From Alphaproteobacteria bacterium (lineage in GTDB: Bacteria; Pseudomonadota; Alphaproteobacteria; CAAGCB01; CAG-977): a stretch of 64,000 nucleotides of DNA. Positions 34,156-41,844 of this stretch are shown here, one piece after another. The translations under genes and the position numbers were made by a program. The notes beneath the pieces are model-generated. The model was not told where the DNA came from, searched no databases, and saw only the letters and a program-made list of their open reading frames with translations. The stretch is taken from positions 62,001-126,000 of the forward strand of contig CAAGEK010000051.1 in NCBI GenBank assembly GCA_900768845.1, in the 5' to 3' direction. Within the stretch, counting starts at the first letter, position 1, and each line of letters begins with the position of its first letter.

Positions 34156-35104
34156 AAGACGCGAACGAACGCCGCCGCCGGACTTTCCCGCCGGAAACGG
34201 CACGGCGTCCCTTGAATCAAAGCGGATTTTTGACTTTACCCCGTTTTTCATTGAAGAATAAATGTGAGCGGATGAAAATAAATCGAATCACCCTTCCCCC
34301 CGAATATAAGGAGTTCCCTTATGGATGTCGTTTTCGCCTTTTTGCTTAAAATTCTTACGGTTTTGGGAGGGCTCATCCTCCTTTTGTTTTATATTTTCAA
34401 AAAAAAGGGCGTTTCCGTTTCCGGCGCGTCAAAATATGTTTTTAAGTATCTTCTTTTTTTCTTATTGATTATCGGAACTTATGCGTCCTTCTTTTTGGAC
34501 AACGATATTGTTTTCACCTGCCACAAAAACACGATGAAATGCAATTACCATCACAGCACTTATACCGATCGGGAACTGCGTTTCGTCAAATCCTATCCGA
34601 TTTCCGCCGAAACCCGTGCATCAGTTCGGGAAAAGACCGTGTACAGGGGCAAAGGCCGCGTCCGCACCTATTATCAAATAATCTTTCAAACCGGAGAAAA
34701 ATCCTTCCCGTTTCCCAAAGATTTTTATGGCGAAGAAGATGCCGCCGAACAGTCGCGACATTTTAATGTGTTCATATCTTCAGACCACACGTTTTTCAAA
34801 TACGACGAACGGCATAGCAAACAGGAAAGTAAAGAAGACATAATATTTTTCATTTTAGTGTCTTTTAATTTGATCGCCGTGTGTTGGCTGGCTTTGATGG
34901 TTTCCGACCTGTTCAATCACCGGAAAGCAAGGCGTTGAAAGTAAAAGAGGACAACTGACCGTCGTATTTTCCCGCCGGAAAACGGCATGGCCTCCCTTGC
35001 TTCAAACGGATTTGGGACTTTAACCCGTTTTTCATTGAAGAATGGATGTAAACGAGTAAAAATAAATCAAATCAATATTCTTCTGCAATAAAGGAGTCCC
35101 CTTC
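34156..35104 (+). repeat. Duplicated leader segments of the paralog array
   Basis: The gap before copy 2 (34156-34320) and the gap before copy 3 (34939-35104) are alignable over their whole length. Shared words include CCCGCCGGAAA, CCCGTTTTTCATTGAAGAAT (or its close variant), and AAAATAAATC. The gap before copy 1 lacks this similarity. The feature spans both gaps and includes copy 2, which lies between them. Confidence 0.75.
34321..34938 (+). CDS. Membrane protein of a three-copy tandem family, copy 2
   Basis: 205 residues with the same plan as copy 1: two N-terminal helices (ILTVLGGLILLLFYIF; YLLFFLLIIGTYASFF), a middle domain beginning LDNDIVFTCHKNTMKCNYHH, and a C-terminal helix (IIFFILVSFNLIAVCWLALM) followed by a basic tail. 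Conserved with copy 3 almost word for word are SAETRAS, YRGKGR/YRGRGR, IFQTGE and FISSD. AAGGAG lies eight bases before the ATG. The upstream gap (34156-34320) resembles the gap before copy 3, showing that gene and leader were duplicated as one block. No enzymatic motif is visible. Confidence 0.65.
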   Translation: MDVVFAFLLKILTVLGGLILLLFYIFKKKGVSVSGASKYVFKYLLFFLLIIGTYASFFLDNDIVFTCHKNTMKCNYHHSTYTDRELRFVKSYPISAETRASVREKTVYRGKGRVRTYYQIIFQTGEKSFPFPKDFYGEEDAAEQSRHFNVFISSDHTFFKYDERHSKQESKEDIIFFILVSFNLIAVCWLALMVSDLFNHRKARR

Positions 35105-35716
35105 ATGCTTGTCGTTTACGGCTTTTTGCTTCAAATTCTTGTTGCTTTAGGAGTAATCCTCCTTATTTTAGCCGGTATTTTCAAAAAAAAGGGGCTCTCA
35201 TTTCCCAAAGAAACAAAATCAAAATTAAAAATGCTAATCCTCGCCTTTCTGGGAATAGGCGTCTATTCGTATTATTTTTCGGATAACGACATCGTTTTCA
35301 TTTGCCGCAAAGACACAATGCTGTGCGAATATTATCACAGCACTCTTGCCGACACGGAACTGCGTTTCGTCGAATCCCATCCGATTTCCGCCGAAACCCG
35401 TGCGTCCTCCCGAAAAAAGACCGTGTACAGGGGCAGAGGCCGTTCCCGTTCCTATTATCAAACAATCTTTCAAACCGGAGAACAATCCTTCCCGCTTCCC
35501 AAAGATTTCAGTTGGGAGGAAGACGCCGTCAAACAAGCCGGCCGATTTAACACATTCATATCTTCGGATCGCCGGTTTTACAAATATGCCGAACAACACG
35601 ACAAACAGGAAAATACGGAAACAATCGTATTTTTTGTTTTGATATTTTCCATTATCATCGCTTTCATATTGTTGATTCTGATGCTTATACAATTGTTCAG
35701 GAAAACATCCCGCTGA
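35105..35716 (+). CDS. Membrane protein of a three-copy tandem family, copy 3
   Basis: 203 residues, same topology: helices ILVALGVILLILAGIF and MLILAFLGIGVYSYYF, domain from SDNDIVFICRKDTMLCEYYH to the FISSD region, then helix IVFFVLIFSIIIAFILLILM. The cysteine pair (C-x6-C), the SAETRAS motif and the YRGRGRSRSYYQTIFQTGE stretch are conserved with copy 2. AAAGGAG precedes the ATG. It ends the array; marC follows in the opposite direction 116 bases later. Retention of three open copies argues that the proteins are used, but no function can be assigned. Confidence 0.65.
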   Translation: MLVVYGFLLQILVALGVILLILAGIFKKKGLSFPKETKSKLKMLILAFLGIGVYSYYFSDNDIVFICRKDTMLCEYYHSTLADTELRFVESHPISAETRASSRKKTVYRGRGRSRSYYQTIFQTGEQSFPLPKDFSWEEDAVKQAGRFNTFISSDRRFYKYAEQHDKQENTETIVFFVLIFSIIIAFILLILMLIQLFRKTSR

Positions 35717-35832
35717 AACACCGGACACGGCAAAAACCGGCGTTTATGGCGACACATTTTTCCGGTCGTTTTCCCGCCGTTTTCCCGAAAACCGGAGTCA
35801 ATCCTCCCCACGCCCCTTTCACGGGCTGCGAA

Positions 35833-36462
35833 CTACGCGACCCATGCGGGGAACATGGCTTTAAGCGACGTATAAATAAATTCAATTCCGATGGCGGAAA
35901 GCAACATACCGAAAATACGGCTGATGATATTCAACCCCGTCTGTCCCAAAAAAGCGGCGAGTTTATTGGACACGCGCAAACACAGCCATGAAATCAGACC
36001 GACCGTCACTCCGGCGCAACAAACTGCCAGCAAATGCGAAAACGACGGATCCAGCTGGGTGGCGATAACGACGGCGGAAATCCCTCCGGGGCCGGAAATA
36101 ACCGGCAAAGCGATCGGCATGACGCCGATGGATTCGCGGTTTTCCGCTTCGGACTGTTCTTCTTTGGTGTGACGTTTTTCAGACGCTTTCATCATTCCGA
36201 ACGCAATGGACATCAGCAAAATTCCGCCTGCGATGCGGAACGAATTGAGGCTGACGCCGAAAATATCCAAAATCGCACTGCCGAAAAACGCGGACGAAAG
36301 CAATACGCAAGTAACCGTGACGCCGGCCTGACGTGCGATGCCCGCCTTTTCACGCGTACCCATCCCTTCCGTCAGATTCACGAACAGGGGAATGGCGGAT
36401 TGAGGGCCGCAAATGGCAAGCAACGCCAGACTGAAGTGCAAATAATCAAGAAACCATGCCAT
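35833..36462 (-). CDS. MarC family (UPF0056) integral membrane protein
   Basis: 209 residues, about six hydrophobic helices. Family landmarks are LLAICGPQSAIPLFVNLTEG in the first helix, FRIAGGILLMSIAFGMM, and ALPVISGPGGISAVVIATQL with the conserved GPG. The family was named for a supposed multiple antibiotic resistance role in E. coli that was later withdrawn, and no transported substrate is established. GGAGGACGGCA precedes the ATG. It is convergent with the paralog array and divergent from the nitroreductase gene. Confidence 0.9.
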   Translation of the reverse strand: MAWFLDYLHFSLALLAICGPQSAIPLFVNLTEGMGTREKAGIARQAGVTVTCVLLSSAFFGSAILDIFGVSLNSFRIAGGILLMSIAFGMMKASEKRHTKEEQSEAENRESIGVMPIALPVISGPGGISAVVIATQLDPSFSHLLAVCCAGVTVGLISWLCLRVSNKLAAFLGQTGLNIISRIFGMLLSAIGIEFIYTSLKAMFPAWVA

Positions 36463-36577
36463 TGCCGTCCTCCTGTACCGAAAGAAAGAGTCGCCCCTTT
36501 ATTAACATCTTTCTTGGAAATAAGAAAGCTGATAAAATTTTAAAAACGATTTTTTTAAGACAGGAAAGGATAAAGCC

Positions 36578-37093
36578 ATGGAATTGATGGAAGGCCTGTT
36601 GGCGCGCCGCAGCGTCCGCCGCTATACGGATCAACCCGTCAGCGAACGCGACATTATCGACATTCTCAAAGCGGGGATGTACGCCCCCAGCGCAAGAAAC
36701 CAGCAAATCTGGGATTTCGTCGTCATCACCGACAAAAAACTGCTTGCCGGACTGTCCGAACGGCTGGAAACGGCTCCGATGGCCAAGAACGCCGCTTTTG
36801 CCGTTTTGGTGTGCGCCGATACGGAACGCGAAAAATCCGAAGGCTATTGGGAACAGGACTGCAGCGCGTGCATTGAAAACATGATGCTGGGCGCGCTGGC
36901 CAAAGGCATCGGGTCGGTATGGATCGGCATTCATCCCAGAACCGAACGCGTCAATGCCGTCAGGGAATTGTTCGGGATTCCCGACGCCGCCCGCCCCCAT
37001 TCGCTGATGATTGCCGGCTATCCCGCCGATCCCTTGCCCTCCGCGGATCGTTTCCATCCGGAATTCATCCACATGAACGGGTGGGAAAAATAA
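36578..37093 (+). CDS. Nitroreductase family protein (FMN-dependent)
   Basis: 171 residues. LLARRSVRRYTDQPVSERDI carries the Arg-rich FMN-phosphate motif; GMYAPSARNQQIWDFVVITD and MMLGALAKGIGSVWIGIHP are the other two cofactor segments. Small members act as homodimeric NAD(P)H oxidoreductases on quinones, nitro-compounds or other acceptors; the physiological substrate is open. GGAAAGGATAAAG precedes the ATG. Possibly co-transcribed with the following ATP-grasp gene, but 109 bases separate them. Confidence 0.9.
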   Translation: MELMEGLLARRSVRRYTDQPVSERDIIDILKAGMYAPSARNQQIWDFVVITDKKLLAGLSERLETAPMAKNAAFAVLVCADTEREKSEGYWEQDCSACIENMMLGALAKGIGSVWIGIHPRTERVNAVRELFGIPDAARPHSLMIAGYPADPLPSADRFHPEFIHMNGWEK

Positions 37094-37202
37094 CGCTTCC
37101 GCCTATAATTTTATTGACTTTTCAAGCGGGGATTGCCACCTTTTTACAGGAAGGGGAAATCCCCCTTTCCGTTACAAAAAATCCATCGGGACAAAACCGC
37201 AA

Positions 37203-38366
37203 ATGAATTTCGTTTATTTTTCTCCGAATTTCCCGACCTACGGGTGGAAATTCTGCCATTACTTGAAACAAAACGGCGTCAACGTGCTGGGCATCGGCGA
37301 CGCTCCTTACGACGAACTGCCCTATGAACTGAAAGACGCGCTGACCGAATATTACCGCGTCGAAAATTTACAGGATTACGACCAAATCCACCGCGCCTGC
37401 GCCTGGTTGACCTTCCGCCACGGAAAAATCGACGCGTTGCAGTCGAACAATGAATTCTGGCTGGTCAGCGACGCAAAACTCAGAACGGATTTCAACATCG
37501 ACGGAATGAAGTTTCCGCAAATCATGGATCATAAGCAAAAATCGAGGATGAAAGCCTTTTTCGAACGCGCCGGAGTCCCCGCCGCCGCATGGTGTCTTCC
37601 TTCGACGTTCGGAGAAGGCAAGGCTTTCACCGACAAGCACGGCTTTCCCGTTGTCGTCAAACCCGACGACGGCGTCGGCGCGACCGATACATACACCTTG
37701 CACAATGAACAGGAAATGGCGGACTTTTTTGCGCAAAAGCCCGAAGAAGCCTCTTATATCATGGAAGAATTCATCGACGGCCATGTTGAAACGTTCGACG
37801 GCATCACCGATCGCAACGGCGACATCCGTTTTTGTGCCAGCCAGATTTATCATCAATCCCTGATGGACACGGTCGTCAACGACGATTGCATCATGTACCA
37901 TTCCGAACCGGAAATGGCGGCGGACATCAAAGAAGCCGGAACGAAAATCGTCAAAGCCTTCGGAATCAGGGATATTTTCTTTCATTTTGAATTTTTCCGC
38001 ACGAAAGAAGGAAAAATCATGGCGTTGGAAGTCAATATGCGTCCCCCCGGCGGCATGATTACGGAAATCTATCAGGCGTCGCACGATTTGGACATCTACA
38101 AAGTATGGGCGGACATCCTGATAAACGGCCGTTCCGATGAAGACATGACGCAAAAGCGTTTCGCCGGATACGCCAGCCGCAAACACCGGTTTCGCTATGC
38201 CTTGAGCCACGAGGAAATCATGGAACGTTTCGGCGCGAACATCATGGAGGAAATGGAAATAGAAGGCATTACCGCACGCGCCATGGGCGATCACTTTTAT
38301 CTGGTTTACGCCGATTCGCGTGAGGAGTTGAACCGGATTATCGACGCTATCAACGCCCGTTTATAA
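37203..38366 (+). CDS. ATP-grasp ligase, carboxylate-amine type, unknown substrate
   Basis: 387 residues. N-terminal Rossmann-like part (FVYFSPNFPTYGWKFCHYLK), then the ATP-grasp core: ARAGVPAAAWC-like helix entry, GFPVVVKPDDGVGATDTYTL (nucleotide-binding loop with Lys), SYIMEEFIDGHVETFDGIT, and FFHFEFFRTKEGKIMALEVN followed by MRPPGGM, the Mg-binding E/N pair. This resembles carbamoyl-phosphate-synthase-like/biotin-carboxylase-like ligases that join an acid to an amine. The immediate neighbour, 10 bases downstream, is an esterase, so the two probably act on the same metabolite. Neither a peptide precursor nor a carrier protein is nearby. Confidence 0.8.
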   Translation: MNFVYFSPNFPTYGWKFCHYLKQNGVNVLGIGDAPYDELPYELKDALTEYYRVENLQDYDQIHRACAWLTFRHGKIDALQSNNEFWLVSDAKLRTDFNIDGMKFPQIMDHKQKSRMKAFFERAGVPAAAWCLPSTFGEGKAFTDKHGFPVVVKPDDGVGATDTYTLHNEQEMADFFAQKPEEASYIMEEFIDGHVETFDGITDRNGDIRFCASQIYHQSLMDTVVNDDCIMYHSEPEMAADIKEAGTKIVKAFGIRDIFFHFEFFRTKEGKIMALEVNMRPPGGMITEIYQASHDLDIYKVWADILINGRSDEDMTQKRFAGYASRKHRFRYALSHEEIMERFGANIMEEMEIEGITARAMGDHFYLVYADSREELNRIIDAINARL

Positions 38367-38376
38367 GGATTTTGAA

Positions 38377-39129
38377 ATGAAAGAGGAATACTTCAAAGAA
38401 TACAGCCGCACCCTTGACCGCGATATGGAATTCAAGGTTTACGGACACACGGGAAAGCCCGTTTTGGTTTTCCCGCCGGGATCGGGACGTTTTTGGCATT
38501 ACGAATTTCACGGCATGGTTGAAATCTGCCGCCCCTACATTGATGCGGGGCGCATCCAGCTGTTTTGCATTGACGGGATTGATTTTGAAACGTGGGATCT
38601 CAAAGACGGCAACCCTTATGACCGCATCCGTTTGCACGAACGTTATTTCAACTATGTAACCGACGAATTCATTCCCCGCATCAAAGGCATCAGCCGCGAT
38701 GCAAACGGCGGACGGGAAATCGGGATTTTGGCGACGGGATGCTCGATGGGGGCGTTCCACAGCGCGTTGACCTATTTCCGCCGTCCGGATCTGCTGGATT
38801 CCGTCATCGCCCTGAGCGGGTTGTACAGCTCGAAGTACTTTATGGGCGACTACATGGACGAAGTCGTCTATTTCAATTCGGTGCTGAACTTCCTGCCGAA
38901 CATCAACGACGAACGCCTGTTGGATCAAATGCGCAAAGGCCGTTTGGTCTTTTGCGTGGGGCAAGGCGCGTGGGAAGACCCGATGATTGAAGAAACGCTG
39001 GCATTGAAAAACATCTTGGAAGCCAAGCACATTCCCGCTTTTGTCGATGTTTGGGGCAAAGACGTGAATCACGACTGGGATTGGTGGTACGTCCAGCTGC
39101 CCTATTTCCTTGACCGCGTTTTGGATTAA
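38377..39129 (+). CDS. Alpha/beta-hydrolase, esterase (antigen-85/FrmB-like) family
   Basis: 250 residues. KPVLVFPPGSGRFWHYEFHG gives the oxyanion region; the nucleophile is Ser123 in ATGCSMGAFHSAL; the C-terminal histidine is in WGKDVNHDWDWWYVQLPYFL. No signal peptide, so cytoplasmic. AAGGA lies before the ATG. It starts 10 bases after the ATP-grasp gene and ends at a good terminator, forming a clear two-gene operon. The family hydrolyses or transfers acyl groups on esters; a role in releasing or trimming the ATP-grasp product is inference. Confidence 0.85.
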   Translation: MKEEYFKEYSRTLDRDMEFKVYGHTGKPVLVFPPGSGRFWHYEFHGMVEICRPYIDAGRIQLFCIDGIDFETWDLKDGNPYDRIRLHERYFNYVTDEFIPRIKGISRDANGGREIGILATGCSMGAFHSALTYFRRPDLLDSVIALSGLYSSKYFMGDYMDEVVYFNSVLNFLPNINDERLLDQMRKGRLVFCVGQGAWEDPMIEETLALKNILEAKHIPAFVDVWGKDVNHDWDWWYVQLPYFLDRVLD

Positions 39130-39135
39130 AGGAAA

Positions 39136-39168
39136 CGCCGCCCCGAACCGCAAAGGGGCGGCTTTTTT
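39136..39168 (+). terminator. Terminator after the ATP-grasp/esterase pair
   Basis: GCCGCCCC (39137-39144) pairs with GGGGCGGC (39155-39162), loop GAACCGCAAA, followed by six T. It ends only five bases before the ATG of the next gene at 39173. Confidence 0.93.
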
Positions 39169-39172
39169 CATT

Positions 39173-40024
39173 ATGATTTTCAAATCCCTTTCCCTGTTTT
39201 CTCCCGAACAAATCGCCGCCAGCGGTCAATGTTTCCGTATGTTTGAAAAAAACGGCGCATGGACGGTCGTCCATCGGGACAAACTGTTGAAAATCACACC
39301 TGCGGACGGCGGATTTTATTTTTCGTGTACGGAAAACGAATTTGAAAGCGTGTGGCGGGAATATTTCGACCTGAACGAAGATTACGGCAGATTTTGCGCC
39401 GCCGTCGCCGGCGATGAGTTTTTGGAATGCGCCGCCGCGTTCGGCCGCGGCATCCGTATTTTGAAACAAGACCCGTGGGAAACGCTGTGTTCTTTTTTAA
39501 TCTCACAAAACAACAACATTCCCAAAATCAAAAAAAGCGTTGAAATGCTGTGCCGTGCGTTCGGCGAAGAGCGGAAAACGGACGACGGGGAAAGCTTCCG
39601 GCTTTTTCCTTCGGCGCACAGGCTGGCAAACCTGAACAGAGAGGAAGAGGCCTTTTTCCGCAAAGAATGTCTGTTGGGCTATCGCGACAAGTTCGTATCG
39701 GCCGCCGCCCGCGGTGTGGCAACCGGAAAAACCGATTTGAAACGGATGGAACGGTTGGACAACGATAACCTGTTCAAAGAACTGACCGCCCTTTACGGTG
39801 CGGGCGCGAAAGTCGCCTCCTGCGTCATGTTGTTCGGATTTCACCGCATTGACGCGTTCCCCGTCGACACTTGGATGAAAAAAATTCTGGACGCCCGATA
39901 CGGCGGGCGGTTCAACCCCGAAAAATATCAGGGCTTCCAAGGAGTCATACAACAATATATGTTTTATTATTACCGCAGCCTTTCACAACAGACCTCTTTT
40001 TCTTTACATAAAAATCCCGTATAA
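39173..40024 (+). CDS. 8-oxoguanine DNA glycosylase (OGG1-like, HhH-GPD)
   Basis: 283 residues from the ATG at 39173; a longer frame from 39110 would run through the terminator. ASGQCFRMF matches the Ogg1 N-terminal domain, FLISQNNNIPKIKKSVEML is the helix preceding the catalytic domain, and the helix-hairpin-helix is ALYGAGAKVASCVMLFGFH with the Schiff-base Lys, followed by AFPVDTWMKKIL with the catalytic Asp. These correspond to Lys249 and Asp268 of human OGG1, so a bifunctional glycosylase/lyase removing 8-oxoG is expected. The start has no clear ribosome site and sits immediately after a terminator. Confidence 0.88.
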   Translation: MIFKSLSLFSPEQIAASGQCFRMFEKNGAWTVVHRDKLLKITPADGGFYFSCTENEFESVWREYFDLNEDYGRFCAAVAGDEFLECAAAFGRGIRILKQDPWETLCSFLISQNNNIPKIKKSVEMLCRAFGEERKTDDGESFRLFPSAHRLANLNREEEAFFRKECLLGYRDKFVSAAARGVATGKTDLKRMERLDNDNLFKELTALYGAGAKVASCVMLFGFHRIDAFPVDTWMKKILDARYGGRFNPEKYQGFQGVIQQYMFYYYRSLSQQTSFSLHKNPV

Positions 40025-40025
40025 T
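40020..40025 (+). promoter_or_regulatory. -10 element of the lipoprotein gene
   Basis: Perfect TATAAT overlapping the stop of the glycosylase gene, 38 bases before the ATG at 40063. The -35 position 17 bases upstream reads TTTTTC, a weak match to TTGACA. Confidence 0.45.
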
Positions 40026-40062
40026 GCTTTTCACAATTTAATAAAAAGGCGGAATATCCGGA

Positions 40063-40653
40063 ATGAAGCGTTTTTTAATTTTTGCATATTTGGTAATGGC
40101 CGTATCCGGATGCCACCTGCCCGCCGTACCGACGACGGAAATGCTCAGCGACGCGGAAACGACGTTTGATCAACGCCTGTTCGTAAAAGGCGGAAAAGCT
40201 TTGGTTTTATTACAGGCGACCAACGATATGCCGCCGTATGCGGATATGATGAACCGCGTCGTTTTTAAAAACAAACGTTCGGGGGCGGCTTTTGTCCTTA
40301 TTTCCAGAAATATGCGCACGCTGATGATTCCGGCGGGAACGTATGAAATGACCGAATTCGGGCTTTTTTCGGCGGGATCGTTGCGCTCCGAACTGGATTT
40401 TTCACGCGATTACAAAGCTTCCTTCACCGTTGAATCCGGCGACGTCGTTTATCTGGGCACGATTAAAACCCACGCCGTTTTGGGAGAAAGGCGGTTGAAT
40501 TTATACGGACCGGCGGAACAACGCGTCAGAGCGACTTCGGAATTGAGGGACGATTTCAAACAATTACCGGCGAATTACACGGACTGGGTCGCCTTTTACG
40601 CCGGAAAGCCCGTCGAAACAAAGCTGATGTCGTGGAAAAGAACGGTATATTGA
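40063..40653 (+). CDS. Lipoprotein of unknown function
   Basis: 196 residues. Lipoprotein signal MKRFLIFAYLVMAVSGC with the lipobox VSGC (cysteine at residue 17), followed by HLPAVPTTEM. The mature part (~40-160) is beta-rich with TLMIPAGTYEMTEFGLFS and FTVESGDVVYLGTIKTH, a pattern seen in DUF2846-like envelope lipoproteins; the assignment is tentative. No sorting-avoidance Asp at +2 (it is His), so outer-membrane sorting by the Lol rule is possible. It ends 14 bases before the following lipoprotein gene. Confidence 0.6.
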   Translation: MKRFLIFAYLVMAVSGCHLPAVPTTEMLSDAETTFDQRLFVKGGKALVLLQATNDMPPYADMMNRVVFKNKRSGAAFVLISRNMRTLMIPAGTYEMTEFGLFSAGSLRSELDFSRDYKASFTVESGDVVYLGTIKTHAVLGERRLNLYGPAEQRVRATSELRDDFKQLPANYTDWVAFYAGKPVETKLMSWKRTVY

Positions 40654-40667
40654 AAAAGGTGCGGAAT

Positions 40668-41105
40668 ATGAAAAAAATCGTCACACTTTTATGTATATTG
40701 GCTCTGACCTCGGCGTGTGCGTCCTCGGGAACGGATCAAATCGGCGATTTTCAACTGCTTTATCAGGAACTCTCCTCCCGCGGGCGGATGACGAAACGGG
40801 AAATCGTCGCAACATTCGGCGAACCGTCCGCCGCCTATTTCAGAAACGGCAAAGAAGTCTACGAATACAAATATGTCCGGATTCATAACAATCCCGCCTC
40901 TTACATTCCCTTGATCGGATTGATGTTCAAACCGAACGTTTACAAAATCAACCTGTTCTTTGTTACATTCAATTCGGACGGTAGCGTTTTGGGATATAAC
41001 GCCACGACGGTTTCGGACGATTTCCCGCAAAAAAATACGTTTGATCCGCCCGAACGAAGACCGTCGTTTTTTGAAAACGTTATGAACAGCGGAATGTATT
41101 TTTAG
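40668..41105 (+). CDS. Lipoprotein with a BamE/SmpA-like fold
   Basis: 145 residues from the ATG at 40668 (AGGTG upstream). The lipoprotein signal is KKIVTLLCILALTSAC with the lipobox cysteine. The segment RGRMTKREIVATFGEPSAAY is typical of the BamE/OmlA fold (two helices with a conserved FGxP turn), followed by EVYEYKYVRI and INLFFVTFNSDGSVLGYNAT, the family's beta strands. This is the general BamE-like fold, not necessarily BamE itself. Directly downstream of the other lipoprotein, so a two-gene unit. The gene ends 16 bases before the convergent rsmE. Confidence 0.65.
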   Translation: MKKIVTLLCILALTSACASSGTDQIGDFQLLYQELSSRGRMTKREIVATFGEPSAAYFRNGKEVYEYKYVRIHNNPASYIPLIGLMFKPNVYKINLFFVTFNSDGSVLGYNATTVSDDFPQKNTFDPPERRPSFFENVMNSGMYF

Positions 41106-41120
41106 AAACCGTCCGTTTTT

Positions 41121-41828
41121 TCACTTGAAGCACGAATACAACGACAATACGGCGATCGCCGCCGTTTCCGCCCTTAAAATCCGTTCGCCCAAATCCAATC
41201 CCGCGGCATTCGTCAGACGGGCGATCGCCATCCGTTCCGATCCGGAAAAACCGCCCTCGGGCCCGACCAGAAACGCGGCGGGCAAAGCAGGGTTCAATAC
41301 GGCGGAAGCGGGCTTTCCCTTCCCGCTTTCATCCAAATGAATCAACACGGGTTGCGTATCGTCCCAAGCCGCCAGCAAATCCTTCAAAGCGACCGGAGCG
41401 TCAACGTCGGGAACATCCAAACGGCGGCATTGTTCTGCGGCTTCGACAGCGATCGATTTCAACCGTTCCGTATTGACTCTGGATACCGCGGTAAACTCCG
41501 TTATCACGGGGCAGATTCGCGAAACGCCCAGCTCGGTTGCCTTTTCAACCACCAAATCCGTACAGTCGCGCTTCAAAGGGGCGAAATACAAACGCACATC
41601 CTTTTTATCGGGTTGTTTTATTTCCAAACGCAACCCGCCGACAGCGGCCTTTTTCTTTTCCAATACGGAAATCCCGCCCGAAAATTCGCCGTCGACGCCG
41701 TTAAACAGGAAAATTTCATCCCCCGTTTCGCAACGCAACACGGAACGCAGGTAATGAGCCTGCGCTTCGGACAAAAAAACTTCAGACCCTTCGGAAAGCA
41801 AAGAGGGAACATACAATCTGATTTTCAT
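41121..41828 (-). CDS. rsmE: 16S rRNA (uracil-1498-N3)-methyltransferase RsmE
   Basis: 235 residues. N-terminal PUA-like domain with LSEAQAHYLRSVLRCETGDEI and a C-terminal SPOUT trefoil with KATELGVSRICPVITEFT and FLVGPEGGFSGSE, the AdoMet-binding knot. It methylates U1498 of 16S rRNA in the 30S subunit. It lies 16 bases downstream of the HD-GYP gene on the same strand, so the two are probably co-transcribed. It is convergent with the BamE-like gene. Confidence 0.95.
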   Translation of the reverse strand: MKIRLYVPSLLSEGSEVFLSEAQAHYLRSVLRCETGDEIFLFNGVDGEFSGGISVLEKKKAAVGGLRLEIKQPDKKDVRLYFAPLKRDCTDLVVEKATELGVSRICPVITEFTAVSRVNTERLKSIAVEAAEQCRRLDVPDVDAPVALKDLLAAWDDTQPVLIHLDESGKGKPASAVLNPALPAAFLVGPEGGFSGSERMAIARLTNAAGLDLGERILRAETAAIAVLSLYSCFK

Positions 41829-41844
41829 AACGGGCTACTCTCGG

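Noticed and set aside
37130..37175. Hairpin GGAAGGGG...CCCCCTTTCC before the ATP-grasp gene
   Set aside because: Imperfect stem and no T run; not a terminator, and too small for a riboswitch call.
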